Assembly (NCBI RefSeq): GCF_000827595.2
Contig: NZ_LN776186.1
Location: 164,236 to 228,235 of the forward strand
Direction of reading: 5' to 3'
Length of the DNA: 64,000 nt
From: Necropsobacter massiliensis
GTDB taxonomy: Bacteria > Pseudomonadota > Gammaproteobacteria > Enterobacterales > Pasteurellaceae
The stretch's first letter is position 1; every line of letters begins with the position of its first letter. This document shows positions 26,811-37,481 of the stretch, in pieces. The notes under the pieces were generated by a model. The model was given only the letters and a program-made list of their open reading frames with translations. It did not search any database and had not been told where the DNA came from. The translations under genes were made by a program, and so were the position numbers.

Positions 26811-29042
26811 ATGGTTGCTGTACGCGGATCGCATTTATTAAATCCAAAGGATTTTGTGATTGAGAAATGGTGTGCCGGGTTGGCGCTGCCGCAAAACGTA
26901 GAACAAACGCTGGTTAAAGCGTGGCATTATTCGCAGGATAATATTGCACAAAAACCGAACGGCGATGCGCCGGGCGAGTATTGCTCGCTGCACGGTGGCG
27001 TAGAAATGGTGGAAATTCTGCATAGTTTGAATATGGATGCCGACAGCCTGATTACGGCGATGCTTTATCCCATCGTGCATTATAATATCGTCGATCTGGC
27101 GCAGATTAAGGAAAATTTCGGGGCGAAAATCAGCAAACTGGTGAAAGGCGTGATTGAAATGGATAATATCCGCCAGCTCAATGCCAGCCATTCCGCCGAC
27201 AGTTTGCAGGTGGATAATGTGCGCCGTATGTTGCTTGCCATGGTGGATGATTTCCGTTGTGTGATCATTAAATTAGCGGAACGAATCGTGTACCTGCGCG
27301 ATGCGGAAAAGTGCGGTTCGGAAGAAGAAAAAGTATTGGCGGCAAAAGAATGTTCCAATATTTATGCTCCGCTCGCCAATCGGCTTGGGATCGGGCAACT
27401 GAAATGGGAGCTGGAAGATTATTGTTTCCGCTATTTGCATCCGGATCAATACCATATTATTGCGAAACTGCTAAAAGAGCGCCGTTTGGATCGGGAACAG
27501 TATATCGCCGATTTTGTGGCGGAATTAACCGGTTATCTGAAAGAGAATATCGATCAGGTCGAAGTGTACGGGCGTCCGAAGCATATTTACAGCATTTGGC
27601 GCAAAATGCAGAAAAAGCATTTGGAATTCAGTGATTTGTATGATGTGCGCGCGGTGCGAATCATTGTGCAGAAACTACAGGATTGTTATTCCGCACTGGG
27701 TATTGTGCATACCCATTTCAAACATTTGCCGAAAGAATTTGACGATTATGTCGCCAATCCGAAGCCGAACGGTTATCAATCGATTCATACGGTGGTGCTA
27801 GGCAAGGGCGGCAAGCCTATCGAAGTGCAGATTCGCACCCAGCAAATGCACGATGATGCGGAACTTGGCGTGGCAGCACACTGGAAATATAAAGAAGGGT
27901 TGACCGGTCGTTCCGCTTATGAAGATAAAATCGCATGGCTGCGCAAACTGTTGGCATGGCAGGATGATATTACCGATTCTGGCGAGGTGATGGCGGAGCT
28001 GCGCAGTCAGGTGTTTGATGATCGGGTGTATGTGTTTACCCCAAAAGGCGAAGTGGTGGATTTGCCAAGCGGTTCGACGCCGCTGGATTTTGCTTACGCC
28101 ATTCACAGCGAAATCGGACATCGTTGTATCGGTGCCAAAGTCGGCGGACGGATTGTGCCGTTCACCTATCAGCTACAAATGGGCGATCAAATCGATATTA
28201 TCACGCAAAAAACGCCGAATCCGAGCCGCGACTGGCTGAACCCGAATCTGGGCTTTACCCACACGGCGAAAGCGCGGGCAAAAATTCATGCTTGGTTTAA
28301 AAAACTGGATCGCGATAAGAATATTCCTGCTGGTAAAGAATTATTAGAAAACGAAATTACTCGGCTGGGTTTGAGTTTGAAGCAGGTCGAACAGCATGCG
28401 TTACCGCGTTATAACCTGAAAAATCTGGATGATTTGTATGCTGGCATCGGCGGCGGCGATATTCGTTTGAATCAGTTGGTGAATTTTTTACAGAATAAGC
28501 TGATTAAAACCACGGCACAGGAAGTCGACGCAGAAATTTTGCGCCATGTAGCAAATAAAGGCGCGAGCAATACGCAGCAGAAAAACGATGATAAAAAAGG
28601 TTATGTCATCGTTGAAGGCGTAGGCAATCTGATGCACCATATTGCACGTTGCTGCCAGCCGATTCCGGGTGATGATATTGTCGGTTATATTACCATGGGA
28701 CGCGGTATTTCCATTCACCGCAGCGATTGCGAACAGTTTATGGAGCTGCAAAACTCTCATCCGGAACGAGTGGTGGAGTCGGTATGGGGCGACAATTACG
28801 CTAGCGGTTTTCGCATCAGTATTCGGATTATTTCCAGCGATCGCAACGGCTTGCTGCGGGATATTACCACCGTGCTGGCAAATGAGAAAATCAGTGTACT
28901 CGGTGTATCCAGTCGTACGGACACCAAGCGGCAAGTGGCGACCATCGATATGGAAATTGAGCTGAACAATGTGCAGATTTTGAGTAAAATTCTGGCGCGT
29001 TTAGCTAAACTGGACGATGTGATTGAAGCCAAACGTCTTTAA
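26811..29042 (+). CDS. relA: GTP pyrophosphokinase RelA
   Basis: 743 residues, the ribosome-bound (p)ppGpp synthetase of the stringent response. The N-terminal HD hydrolase region is degenerate, with AMLYPIV replacing the catalytic HD motif, so it should only synthesise. The synthetase domain carries EFDDYVANPKPNGYQSIHT near residue 310, of the RelA-type EFDD class. TGS domain (VYVFTPKGEVVDLPSGSTPLDFAY... split, about 405-465), zinc-finger region with CC in HIARCCQP near 615, and a C-terminal ACT domain follow. It is 9 bases after rlmD. Confidence 0.96.
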   Translation: MVAVRGSHLLNPKDFVIEKWCAGLALPQNVEQTLVKAWHYSQDNIAQKPNGDAPGEYCSLHGGVEMVEILHSLNMDADSLITAMLYPIVHYNIVDLAQIKENFGAKISKLVKGVIEMDNIRQLNASHSADSLQVDNVRRMLLAMVDDFRCVIIKLAERIVYLRDAEKCGSEEEKVLAAKECSNIYAPLANRLGIGQLKWELEDYCFRYLHPDQYHIIAKLLKERRLDREQYIADFVAELTGYLKENIDQVEVYGRPKHIYSIWRKMQKKHLEFSDLYDVRAVRIIVQKLQDCYSALGIVHTHFKHLPKEFDDYVANPKPNGYQSIHTVVLGKGGKPIEVQIRTQQMHDDAELGVAAHWKYKEGLTGRSAYEDKIAWLRKLLAWQDDITDSGEVMAELRSQVFDDRVYVFTPKGEVVDLPSGSTPLDFAYAIHSEIGHRCIGAKVGGRIVPFTYQLQMGDQIDIITQKTPNPSRDWLNPNLGFTHTAKARAKIHAWFKKLDRDKNIPAGKELLENEITRLGLSLKQVEQHALPRYNLKNLDDLYAGIGGGDIRLNQLVNFLQNKLIKTTAQEVDAEILRHVANKGASNTQQKNDDKKGYVIVEGVGNLMHHIARCCQPIPGDDIVGYITMGRGISIHRSDCEQFMELQNSHPERVVESVWGDNYASGFRISIRIISSDRNGLLRDITTVLANEKISVLGVSSRTDTKRQVATIDMEIELNNVQILSKILARLAKLDDVIEAKRL

Positions 29043-29057
29043 ATAATAAGGAATTGT

Positions 29058-29414
29058 ATGCAGAAAACCACAGGGTTAACCCACCTGATAAAATCAACCG
29101 GCTATTCATTAAAAGGATTAAAAAGTGCGGTCAAATATGAGACCGCTTTTCGCCATGAATTGCTTTTGGCAATAGTGCTGATTCCGCTGGCGTTCTGGCT
29201 TGGGCGGGATCACATTGAGATTGCGCTGATGGTCGGTTCCGTGTTGATGGTGCTGGTGGTGGAATTATTAAATAGTGCGCTGGAAGCGGTTGTCGATCGA
29301 ATCGGAACGGAATATCACGAACTGTCCGGACGCGCGAAGGATTTGGGTTCGGCGGCGGTGTTTGTGGCGCTGACGCTAATGGTGATTGTATGGGGACTAA
29401 TGCTGTTTTGCTGA
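29058..29414 (+). CDS. dgkA: diacylglycerol kinase
   Basis: 118-residue trimeric membrane kinase that recycles diacylglycerol to phosphatidic acid. Three membrane helices follow an amphipathic start. The signature ELLNSALEAVVDR lies near residues 70-82 and carries the catalytic glutamate and the asparagine for ATP-Mg; another conserved glutamate is in KYETAFRHE. It follows relA by 15 bases and is closed by a bidirectional terminator. Confidence 0.95.
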   Translation: MQKTTGLTHLIKSTGYSLKGLKSAVKYETAFRHELLLAIVLIPLAFWLGRDHIEIALMVGSVLMVLVVELLNSALEAVVDRIGTEYHELSGRAKDLGSAAVFVALTLMVIVWGLMLFC

Positions 29415-29432
29415 CCGTAAAACAGTAAAAAA

Positions 29433-29467
29433 CGAAACAGGGCATACACGAATATGCCCTGTTTTGC
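29433..29467. terminator. bidirectional intrinsic terminator
   Basis: AAACAGGGCATA (29435-29446) and TATGCCCTGTTT (29453-29464) form a twelve-base stem with a six-base loop between the convergent dgkA and O-antigen ligase genes. Confidence 0.85.
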
Positions 29468-29475
29468 TTATTGGC

Positions 29476-30726
29476 TTAAGGGTTTTGTGCTCGGGTTAAA
29501 TGTTTAAGTGCGGCGAAAAATACGATAACCAGAAAGAAATAGAAAATATTACCCGAATTATGGGTAAAAAATCCCTGACTGACACAGTAAAACATCACCG
29601 ACAGAATATGCACGATGCCGAGCGCCGCTACGGTGCGTGCTTCGATTGAGGTGTTTGACAGGCTGCGGATAAAATAGCGCATCGGCACCAGCATAATACC
29701 CAGTAGCCCCAATAAACCGAGTACACCGCGTTTGGCCAGCTCATCTAAATATTGGTTATGCGCGTGATTAAAAATAGCAGCCTGTTTATTGATTATTTTC
29801 TGTGCGGCGTATTTTTTTGACTGCTCCGCCACTCCGGCGGTTCCCCAACCTAAAAGTGGCTTTTCTTGCGCCATTAACAGCGCGCCTTTCCACATATCGA
29901 AACGCGCGCCGACAGAAGTTGCGCCGTTATTTTTGTCAAAATAGGCGACGATCTCGTTGTTGGCTTTTTTAATGCGGTTCATCACCTGCGTATTCGGTAG
30001 TGAAAGAGCCGTGATGACGCCGATAAGAATCACGCAGCAGATGCCGGTTAAAAACGGTTTGCTCAGATTTTTACGATAGAGCAGCACAATGACGGCGATA
30101 ATAAACGGCAGTCCGATCCAGCCGCCGCGCGCGGTAGAAAGAAAACTGCCGAGTATGCCGAACAGCGTCGCCACAGTGCAGAGTACGGCGAGCTTATATT
30201 GTTTGTGGGCGGCGAAATACAAGGCGATGACCAGCGAAAACATGCCCAGCGACATGGCAATATCGCCACCTTGAATGTGCATGGTACGCGGTGAATAAGC
30301 CATCGACGCACCGAGATAAAAGCGATCATACAAGGCGACCAATCCTGTGATCAGCGCGCCGACGGGAATGCTGTAAGCCAGCACTTTGAAACGAATTGGG
30401 TAATGGAACAGCAGCAGGAGTAACGGTAACAAAAAAATAACTCGGCTGGGGTTGTCCAGTTCTCTGGCTTTGCCGCCGTTGATCAGTAACGACAACAGGA
30501 AAATGGAAAAATAAAACACATAAGCGACAATCAGTTGTTTTTCGTCAGCGGGAACCGACCAGCGCGGTTTTCGGCTGAGAAAATAAATAAAATACGCAAA
30601 CGCGATCACCATTAACAGAAACGGTGAAAAATTATGTCCGCCTTTGACGCTTAATACGGAAAGAAAGAAAAAACCGACGGCGAAATTAACCAGCCAAGTA
30701 AGCCTATTGCCTTTTAGAAGAGACAT
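29476..30726 (-). CDS. O-antigen ligase family membrane protein (Wzy_C domain)
   Basis: 416 residues with about ten to twelve membrane helices. The large periplasmic loop near residues 200-310 ends in FNHAHNQYLDELAKRG, the H-N-x-x-L-D pattern of WaaL-type ligases that join a glycan from its lipid carrier to lipid A core. Family members also act as polymerases, so the precise role is not settled. The ATG at 30726 is chosen over an in-frame TTG twelve bases upstream. It is a single gene. Confidence 0.85.
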   Translation of the reverse strand: MSLLKGNRLTWLVNFAVGFFFLSVLSVKGGHNFSPFLLMVIAFAYFIYFLSRKPRWSVPADEKQLIVAYVFYFSIFLLSLLINGGKARELDNPSRVIFLLPLLLLLFHYPIRFKVLAYSIPVGALITGLVALYDRFYLGASMAYSPRTMHIQGGDIAMSLGMFSLVIALYFAAHKQYKLAVLCTVATLFGILGSFLSTARGGWIGLPFIIAVIVLLYRKNLSKPFLTGICCVILIGVITALSLPNTQVMNRIKKANNEIVAYFDKNNGATSVGARFDMWKGALLMAQEKPLLGWGTAGVAEQSKKYAAQKIINKQAAIFNHAHNQYLDELAKRGVLGLLGLLGIMLVPMRYFIRSLSNTSIEARTVAALGIVHILSVMFYCVSQGFFTHNSGNIFYFFLVIVFFAALKHLTRAQNP

Positions 30727-30749
30727 ATTACCCCACAAAATTTACGCGT

Positions 30750-30780
30750 AAAAAAAACCGCACTTTTAAAGTGCGGCTTT
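30750..30780 (-). terminator. uptake-sequence terminator after fba
   Basis: CCGCACTTT and AAAGTGCGG stand almost back to back (30758-30776), with a seven-T run on the minus strand. It ends the pgk-fba transcript. Confidence 0.85.
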
Positions 30781-30801
30781 ATTTTAGACTATTTCTGAAA
30801 A

Positions 30802-31881
30802 TTATAATACATCAATACAGTTTAAATCTTGGAAGGATTTTTCCAGACGTTTAGACATGGATTCTTCCGATTTACGCAGCCAAACACGCGGATCATAGTA
30901 TTTTTTGTTCGGTGCGTCAGGGCCTTCAGGATTACCCAGCTGACCTTGCAGGTAAGCCTCGTTAGCTTTGTAGAAGTTCAGAATACCTTCCCATGCCGCC
31001 CATTGGGTATCGGTGTCGATATTCATTTTGATCGCACCGTAGCTAATGGCTTCACGAATTTCTTCAGTGGAAGAACCAGAACCGCCGTGGAAGACAAAGT
31101 TAATCGGTTTTGCTGGCAGATTACGTTCTTTTGCTACGAATTCTTGCGATGCGCCTAAAATAGACGGTTTTAATTTTACATTACCCGGTTTATACACACC
31201 ATGTACGTTACCGAATGCAGCGGCAACGGTGAAACGCGGGCTGACCGGATGCAGCTGATCATACACGTAAAGCACATCTTCCGGCTGAGTGTAAAGGCGG
31301 GATTCATCCACACCGCTGTTATCCACGCCGTCTTCTTCGCCGCCGGTGATACCGATTTCGATTTCAAGGGTCATACCTAATTTTGACATGCGTTCCAGAT
31401 ATTGACGGCAGGTTGCCATGTTTTCTTCCATCGGTTCTTCAGAAAGGTCGAGCATGTGGGAAGAGAATAACGGTTTGCCGGTTTCGGCAAAATGTTTTTC
31501 TCCAGCATCCAGTAAGCCGTCGATCCACGGCAGTAATTTTTTGGCGCAGTGGTCAGTATGCAGGATAACCGGCACGCCGTATTCTGCGGCTAATGTATGC
31601 ACCTGTTTGGCTCCGGCAATGGCACCCAGCACATCAGGACGAATACCGCTCGCTGGTTTAATGCCTTTACCTGCATAGAATTGCGCGCCGCCGTTGGAGA
31701 ACTGAATAATAACCGGCGCTTTAACCCGTGCTGCAGTTTCCAGAACGGTATTGACGCTGTCGCTGCCGACACAGTTGACGGCCGGGATTGCAAAGTTGTT
31801 TTCTTTCGCATAAGCGAAGATTTTTTGTACGTCATCACCTGTTACGACGCCCGGTTTTACGATATCTAATAATTTTGCCAT
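30802..31881 (-). CDS. fba: class II fructose-bisphosphate aldolase
   Basis: 359 residues, zinc-dependent. Splits fructose 1,6-bisphosphate into two triose phosphates in glycolysis. Zinc ligands and active site: VILHTDHCAKKLLPW near residue 105, EIGITGGEEDGVD near 175, HGVYKPGNVKL and FHGGSGSS near 265. It lies 81 bases after pgk on the same strand, the usual pgk-fba operon, here without epd. Confidence 0.97.
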   Translation of the reverse strand: MAKLLDIVKPGVVTGDDVQKIFAYAKENNFAIPAVNCVGSDSVNTVLETAARVKAPVIIQFSNGGAQFYAGKGIKPASGIRPDVLGAIAGAKQVHTLAAEYGVPVILHTDHCAKKLLPWIDGLLDAGEKHFAETGKPLFSSHMLDLSEEPMEENMATCRQYLERMSKLGMTLEIEIGITGGEEDGVDNSGVDESRLYTQPEDVLYVYDQLHPVSPRFTVAAAFGNVHGVYKPGNVKLKPSILGASQEFVAKERNLPAKPINFVFHGGSGSSTEEIREAISYGAIKMNIDTDTQWAAWEGILNFYKANEAYLQGQLGNPEGPDAPNKKYYDPRVWLRKSEESMSKRLEKSFQDLNCIDVL

Positions 31882-31962
31882 TTTTTGCTTCCTATGATTG
31901 TTTGAAATTGGTCGGAACGATGCGCGCGGTCACTGCGAACAGCGCGCATCACATAAGGTGGA

Positions 31963-33138
31963 TTAGCCGTTGGCGCGTTTTTCCAGAATTTCTACCGCCG
32001 GTAAAACTTTGCCTTCTACGAATTCTAAGAACGCGCCGCCGCCGGTAGAAATATAGGAGATTTTATCCGCGATACCGAATAAATCAATGGCGGCCAAGGT
32101 ATCACCGCCGCCGGCAATGGAGAATGCACCGTTTGCAGTGGCTTCGGCAATAGCGTTGGCAACCACTTCGGTACCTTTGCGGAAGTTCGGGAATTCAAAC
32201 ACGCCGACTGGACCGTTCCACAAAATTGTTTTCGCATTACGGATAATGTCTGCCAGCTGTGCTGCGGATTTATCACCAATATCGAAAATAGACTCGTCCG
32301 CTGCAACCTGGTCAACGGCTTTTTCAGTTGCCGCCGCAGTTTCGGAAAATTCGGTGCCGACACGGACATCCACCGGTACTGGAATATCGGTCGCTTTAGA
32401 CAGGCGCTGCGCTTCCGGAATTAAATCCGCTTCGTACAGAGATTTACCCACATTGTTGCCTGCTGCCGCAATAAAGGTGTTGGCGATACCGCCGCCGACG
32501 ATCAACTGATCGGCAATCTTGGCAAGGGAATCTAGCACGGTCAGTTTTGTAGAGACTTTCGAACCGCCCACAATCGCCAACATCGGACGTTGTGGTTGTT
32601 TCAACGCTTTACCTAAAGCATCTAATTCCGCTGCCAACAATGGACCGGCACAGGCAACCGGCGCATATTCAGCCACACCGTAAGTGGATGCCTGCGCGCG
32701 GTGTGCGGTACCGAACGCATCCATGACGAATACATCACAAAGTGCGGCGTATTTTTTGCCCAATTCGGCATCGTTTTTCTTTTCGCCTTTGTTAATTCGC
32801 ACATTTTCCAGCACTACGATTTCGCCGGCGTTCACTTCAACGCCGTTTAGATAATCGCGCACCAAACGAACCGGCACGCCTAAATCGGAATTATTTAAGT
32901 AATCGACCACCGGTTGCAGCGAATCTTCAGGTTTGAATTCGCCCTCGGTCGGACGGCCTAAATGGGAGGTTACCATGACTTTCGCGCCTTTTTGCAGCGC
33001 AAGTTTTAAGGTTGGAATGGTGGCGCGGATACGCGCGTCGGACGTGACTTTACCGTCTTTTACCGGTACGTTCAGATCGGCGCGAATAAAGACGCGTTTA
33101 CCTGTTAAATCTAGGTCGGCCATTTTAATTACTGACAT
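31963..33138 (-). CDS. pgk: phosphoglycerate kinase
   Basis: 391 residues. Transfers phosphate from 1,3-bisphosphoglycerate to ADP. N-terminal substrate domain with [11 protein letters not shown] and the basic [10 protein letters not shown] patch, nucleotide domain with [10 protein letters not shown] near residue 200 and the glycine-rich [11 protein letters not shown] near 355. AGAGGGT precedes the ATG at 33138; another ATG lies 15 bases later. It heads the pgk-fba operon. Confidence 0.97.
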   Translation of the reverse strand: MSVIKMADLDLTGKRVFIRADLNVPVKDGKVTSDARIRATIPTLKLALQKGAKVMVTSHLGRPTEGEFKPEDSLQPVVDYLNNSDLGVPVRLVRDYLNGVEVNAGEIVVLENVRINKGEKKNDAELGKKYAALCDVFVMDAFGTAHRAQASTYGVAEYAPVACAGPLLAAELDALGKALKQPQRPMLAIVGGSKVSTKLTVLDSLAKIADQLIVGGGIANTFIAAAGNNVGKSLYEADLIPEAQRLSKATDIPVPVDVRVGTEFSETAAATEKAVDQVAADESIFDIGDKSAAQLADIIRNAKTILWNGPVGVFEFPNFRKGTEVVANAIAEATANGAFSIAGGGDTLAAIDLFGIADKISYISTGGGAFLEFVEGKVLPAVEILEKRANG

Positions 33139-33574
33139 AATTTACCCTCTTGGTTGGTTAAAATTAAAAAATATACATACTGCCGTGCATTATACTCACT
33201 TATTCCCCCTGATGTAACGGGTCTAGATCAAATTCTCACCATTATTCCCGTTCTTAAATGAATTCTTTCTAATTGATTAGATAAATGACATATTTTTTTC
33301 AATATTCGGAGCGAAAGTTTATATGTGCGTTATCAAATGAAGAAAAAGTTTAAAAAATCGACCGCACTTTTGCGTCGCACTGCATGGAAAACGGTGATGT
33401 AAATGATATTTATCGCCGTTGATATATTTATATGGAATATTAAATGCGATTTTTTTATTTCTGCGGTTAAATTTTTGATGGTTAAATGCAGTGAACCTGA
33501 TAACAGGCATAATTTGAAGCATATATTTATAACAACAATCGACACAACATCAACCGACAACCGAAGGAGAGAAT
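33139..33574. other. 436-base intergenic region between pgk and the sulfate importer
   Basis: AT-rich spacer between divergent operons. It should hold the pgk-fba promoter and the promoter of sbp. One uptake word (ACCGCACTT, about 33361) is present. I see no convincing gene, hairpin terminator or defined operator. Confidence 0.5.
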
Positions 33575-34609
33575 ATGCAACGCGTTCTTTCATATTTTAG
33601 GCTACCGGCGTCGCTGGGGCGGAAAACTGCGCTGATTATCACCGCACTTACGGCGCTGTCCGGCGCGCAGGCGACAACCATCTTGAATGTCTCTTATGAT
33701 CCCACCCGTGAGCTGTACAAAGAGTACAACCAACTGTTTGAGCAACATTGGCGACAAACCGGCGGAGACAACATCACCGTTCGCACTTCGCACGGCGGCT
33801 CCGGCAAACAAGCGCGCTCGGTGATCGACGGCTTGCAAGCGGATGTGGTCACGCTGGCGCTGGCGGGCGATATTGATGCCATTAACAGCCGACAGCCACT
33901 GATTGCGCCGGATTGGCAGGATAAGTTTGCTGACAACAGTACGCCTTATACCTCCACCATTGTCTTTTTAGTGCGCAAGGGCAACCCGAAACAGATCCAT
34001 GACTGGGACGATTTAGTGCGTGAAGGAATTGAAGTGATTACGCCGAATCCGAAAACCTCCGGCGGTGCGCGTTGGAATTTCTTGGCAGCATGGGCTTTTG
34101 CCAAGCAGAAATACGGCAGTGACGATAAGGCGTTAGCCTTTGTCAGCGAGATTTATCGTCATGTGCCGGTATTAGATACCGGCGCGCGCGGTGCGACCAC
34201 CAGTTTTGTTCAGCGCGGGCTGGGCGATGTGCTGCTGGCTTGGGAAAACGAAGCCTATTTGGCATTGGCGGAACAAGGTGGCGATGCGTTTGAAATTGTC
34301 ACTCCGTCTCTTTCTATTCTGGCGGAACCGCCGGTGGCGGTGGTCGATGCCGTGGTGGATAAAAAAGGCACGCGCCAACAGGCGCAGGCTTATCTGCAAT
34401 ATTTATACAGCGATGAGGCGCAGCATGTTATCGCCAAACATTTTTATCGCCCGCGCAATCCTGCGATTTTAGCGCAATACAGTGACCGCTTCCCGCCATT
34501 GACGTTAGTGAACATTAATCAGGCTTTTGGCGGTTGGGCGCAGGTGCAAAAGACTTATTTTGATGACGGCGGGGTATTTGATCAGATTTTTGCTCAGATT
34601 AACGAATGA
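33575..34609 (+). CDS. sulfate/thiosulfate ABC importer, periplasmic binding protein
   Basis: 344 residues with a long signal peptide (cut near residue 33, after ALSGAQA). The mature start TTILNVSYDPTRELYKEYN and the motifs SHGGSGKQARSV, VTLALAGDID and NPKTSGGARWNFLAAWA are those of Sbp/CysP. It binds the oxyanion and hands it to CysT-CysW. Sbp and CysP cannot be told apart with confidence by eye. GGAG stands before the ATG. It leads the sbp-cysT-cysW-cysA operon. Confidence 0.93.
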   Translation: MQRVLSYFRLPASLGRKTALIITALTALSGAQATTILNVSYDPTRELYKEYNQLFEQHWRQTGGDNITVRTSHGGSGKQARSVIDGLQADVVTLALAGDIDAINSRQPLIAPDWQDKFADNSTPYTSTIVFLVRKGNPKQIHDWDDLVREGIEVITPNPKTSGGARWNFLAAWAFAKQKYGSDDKALAFVSEIYRHVPVLDTGARGATTSFVQRGLGDVLLAWENEAYLALAEQGGDAFEIVTPSLSILAEPPVAVVDAVVDKKGTRQQAQAYLQYLYSDEAQHVIAKHFYRPRNPAILAQYSDRFPPLTLVNINQAFGGWAQVQKTYFDDGGVFDQIFAQINE

Positions 34610-34655
34610 TTAGGAGAGGCTTCCACTTGGGCGGAGGCTGTTCAAGGAGTGATTT

Positions 34656-35468
34656 ATGACAGCGGCACCCCGCATTATTCCCGGATTTAAATTATCGTTG
34701 GGTTATACGATCAGCTTTTTAAGCCTGATCGTATTAATCCCTTTGTTTTCTCTGTTTGTATTTTCCATGCAGATTAGCTGGCAGGAATTCGTACGGCTGA
34801 TCACCGGCAAACAGCTGCTGCTATCCCTGTGGTTGTCCTTGCGTACGGCATTCAGTGCAGCATTACTCAATACTTTGCTAGGCGGCGTGCTAGCGTGGAC
34901 CTTGGTGCGTTACCGTTTTGTCGGACGCAAATTCATGGACACCTTTATTGATATGCCGTTTGCTTTGCCGACGGCGGTTGCTGGCATTGCGTTAACCGCC
35001 ATTTATGCACAAAACGGGATTATCGGTCAGCTGTTTTCTTTTAAGATCGCCTATACGCCCATCGGCATTACACTGGCGTTGTTGTTCGTTACCTTGCCTT
35101 TCGTGGTGCGTACGCTACAACCGGTATTGCAGGATTTGCCGAAAGATGTGGAGGAGGCGGCAACCATTCTGGGCGCTAACCGAATTCAGATTTTTATCCG
35201 CATCATTCTGCCCGCAATTCTGCCGGCATGGCTTATCGGTTTCACCCTTGCCTTTGCGCGCGCCATCGGCGAATACGGTTCAGTGGTATTTATCGCCGGT
35301 AACATTCCCTTTAAAACGGAAATTCTGCCCTTGCTGATTGTGGCAAAGCTGGATCAGTATAACTATGTGGCGGCCGCTATGATTGGCGTTATTATGCTAC
35401 TGATTTCTTTCACACTGTTATTTATTATCAATATTATCCAGCACCGCCTTGCGCGTTTTGGCTCTTAA
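34656..35468 (+). CDS. cysT: sulfate/thiosulfate ABC importer permease CysT (CysU)
   Basis: 270 residues with six membrane helices. The cytoplasmic coupling loop is EEAATILGANRIQIFIRIIL near residue 165-184. It forms the channel with CysW. The gene starts 46 bases after the binding protein with AAGGAG before the ATG, and cysW follows after 9 bases. Confidence 0.93.
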   Translation: MTAAPRIIPGFKLSLGYTISFLSLIVLIPLFSLFVFSMQISWQEFVRLITGKQLLLSLWLSLRTAFSAALLNTLLGGVLAWTLVRYRFVGRKFMDTFIDMPFALPTAVAGIALTAIYAQNGIIGQLFSFKIAYTPIGITLALLFVTLPFVVRTLQPVLQDLPKDVEEAATILGANRIQIFIRIILPAILPAWLIGFTLAFARAIGEYGSVVFIAGNIPFKTEILPLLIVAKLDQYNYVAAAMIGVIMLLISFTLLFIINIIQHRLARFGS

Positions 35469-35477
35469 GGAACAATT

Positions 35478-36302
35478 ATGTCATTGCATTCACAGAAATA
35501 CAGCCCGGCGGCTTATGTGCTGATTGCCTTGTCGGTGGCGATTTTTCTTATTTTATTGGTATTACCGCTGCTGGTTGTGATCGCACAGGGATTCAGCGAA
35601 GGCTTTCCGGTGTTCTGGGCAACCATTCTTGAGCCGGATACCATTGCCGCGTTAAAACTTACGTTACTTGCCGCAGCGATCGCCATGCCGCTGAATGTGG
35701 TCTTCGGCGTGTTTGCCGCTTGGGCGGTGAGTAAATATGAATTTAGAGGTCGTCAGTTTCTGATCACCTTGATTGATTTACCGTTTTCCGTTTCGCCGAT
35801 TGTGGCGGGATTGATTTACGTATTGCTGTTCGGCACCCAAAGCTGGTTATATCCTTATCTTGACACATGGGATATTCAGATCGTGTATGCCGTTCCAGGC
35901 ATTGTGCTGGCGACTATTTTTGTGTCCGTCCCTTTTGTGGCGCGCGAGCTGATTCCCATCATGCAGGCGCAAGGCACGCAGGAAGAAGAAGCAGCCGCCG
36001 TGCTGGGCGCGAACGGCTGGCAGATTTTCCGCTATATCACCTTGCCGAACATCAAATGGGCGCTGCTGCACGGCGTAGTGCTTTGTACCGCGCGCGCACT
36101 GGGCGAATTCGGCGCGGTTTCGGTATTGTCGGGGCATATTCGCGGCTATACCAACACTTTGCCGCTGCATATTGAAATTCTTTATAACGAATATAACATT
36201 GTCGCCGCATTCAGCGTCGCCGTTTTATTGTTGCTGCTTTCGCTGGTATTGCTGCTGGCGCGCCAATGGACGGAAAGTAAACTCGGCAGAGAAGCGGCAT
36301 AA
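35478..36302 (+). CDS. cysW: sulfate/thiosulfate ABC importer permease CysW
   Basis: 274 residues, six membrane helices, coupling loop [20 protein letters not shown] near residue 171-190. Its sequence is clearly distinct from cysT, as expected for the heterodimeric channel. AAGGAAC precedes the ATG. cysA begins ten bases after its stop. Confidence 0.93.
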   Translation: MSLHSQKYSPAAYVLIALSVAIFLILLVLPLLVVIAQGFSEGFPVFWATILEPDTIAALKLTLLAAAIAMPLNVVFGVFAAWAVSKYEFRGRQFLITLIDLPFSVSPIVAGLIYVLLFGTQSWLYPYLDTWDIQIVYAVPGIVLATIFVSVPFVARELIPIMQAQGTQEEEAAAVLGANGWQIFRYITLPNIKWALLHGVVLCTARALGEFGAVSVLSGHIRGYTNTLPLHIEILYNEYNIVAAFSVAVLLLLLSLVLLLARQWTESKLGREAA

Positions 36303-36312
36303 GAGGAACAAC

Positions 36313-37386
36313 ATGAGCATTATTATTCGGGATATTCAAAAAACATTTGAAAATCTGACCGCACTTGACAAGATTAATTTTACTGTACGGGACGGTGAAC
36401 TGGCTGCGCTGCTGGGACCGTCCGGCTGCGGCAAAACGACTTTACTGCGCATTATTGCCGGGTTGGAGGAGGCCGACAGCGGTACCATTTTATTCGGCGA
36501 ACGGGATGTCAGCGGGCTGAGCGCAAAACAGCGGGACATCGGCTTTGTGTTTCAAAGTTATGCTCTGTTCCGGCACATGAACGTGGCGCAGAATGTGGCG
36601 TTCGGCTTGAAAGTCAAACCGAGGTCGGAACGCCTGAGTGACGACGAAATTCAGCGTAAGGTACGCGAATTGCTGGATTTGGTTCAGCTTAATCGCTTTG
36701 CCGGTTATTATCCCGATCAGCTTTCCGGCGGGCAGCGTCAGCGCGTGGCACTGGCACGCGCGTTAGCTACGCAGCCGAAAGTCCTGTTGCTTGACGAACC
36801 GTTTAGTGCGCTGGATGCGACGGTGCGCAAAGAACTGCGTCGCTGGCTGCGCGATTTTCATCATGAAATTAATGTCACCAGCTTATTTGTTACCCATGAT
36901 CAGGATGAGGCCTTAGAAGTGGCGGATAAAATTATCCTGATGAACAAAGGCAAAGTAGAACAGGTGGGGACTCCGGAGGAAGTGTACAAACAACCGCAGA
37001 CCGCATTTGTGGCGCATTTTCTGGGTGAAGTGAATGTGTTGCACGGCGTAATTGAGCAAAACCGGCTGCGCATCGGCGATTTTGTGCAGCCGCTCAACCG
37101 GCATCATCAGCCGCAATCGGTGATTGCCTACGTGCGCCCTCATGAAATCGGCATGAGTAAAGCGAAAAATGACAACGCCATGCAGGGCAATATCAGCCGT
37201 TTGCATACCGCCGGAGCGACGATTTTTGTTGAAGTACAGACTGCCCGCCATGAAAAACCGATCGAAGTGTCGATTAATCACGCCCAACTGGAACAAGAGG
37301 GCTTTGCGCCGGGTGACAGCGTGTATTTAACGCCGAAGTTAGTTAATATCTTCACGCGTGACGAATTAATTGAATTTATGATTTAA
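36313..37386 (+). CDS. cysA: sulfate/thiosulfate ABC importer ATPase CysA
   Basis: 357 residues. Walker [10 protein letters not shown] near 37, Q-loop FVFQSYALF, signature [15 protein letters not shown] near 136, Walker [12 protein letters not shown], switch histidine in [14 protein letters not shown]. The C-terminal extension (about 240-357) is the TOBE-like regulatory region. The ATG at 36313 has AGAGGA upstream; a longer frame reaching into cysW is a shadow. cysM is not attached, unlike in E. coli. A USS-based terminator follows. Confidence 0.95.
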   Translation: MSIIIRDIQKTFENLTALDKINFTVRDGELAALLGPSGCGKTTLLRIIAGLEEADSGTILFGERDVSGLSAKQRDIGFVFQSYALFRHMNVAQNVAFGLKVKPRSERLSDDEIQRKVRELLDLVQLNRFAGYYPDQLSGGQRQRVALARALATQPKVLLLDEPFSALDATVRKELRRWLRDFHHEINVTSLFVTHDQDEALEVADKIILMNKGKVEQVGTPEEVYKQPQTAFVAHFLGEVNVLHGVIEQNRLRIGDFVQPLNRHHQPQSVIAYVRPHEIGMSKAKNDNAMQGNISRLHTAGATIFVEVQTARHEKPIEVSINHAQLEQEGFAPGDSVYLTPKLVNIFTRDELIEFMI

Positions 37387-37397
37387 ATCGCGACAAA

Positions 37398-37433
37398 ACA
37401 TCGCACTTAAATAAAAAGTGCGGTGTTTTTTTT
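37398..37433 (+). terminator. terminator after cysA using one uptake word
   Basis: ACATCGCACTT pairs with AAGTGCGGTGT (one G-T pair) around a seven-base loop, followed by eight T. Confidence 0.85.
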
Positions 37434-37481
37434 CGCTGTTTTGGCATTATTGCGGTGTGGGCGGTCTGACCGCCGACGCGG

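Noticed and set aside
36172-36312. Long version of cysA inside cysW
   Set aside because: The upstream part is a shadow of cysW; ATG 36313 has AGAGGA and the family start.
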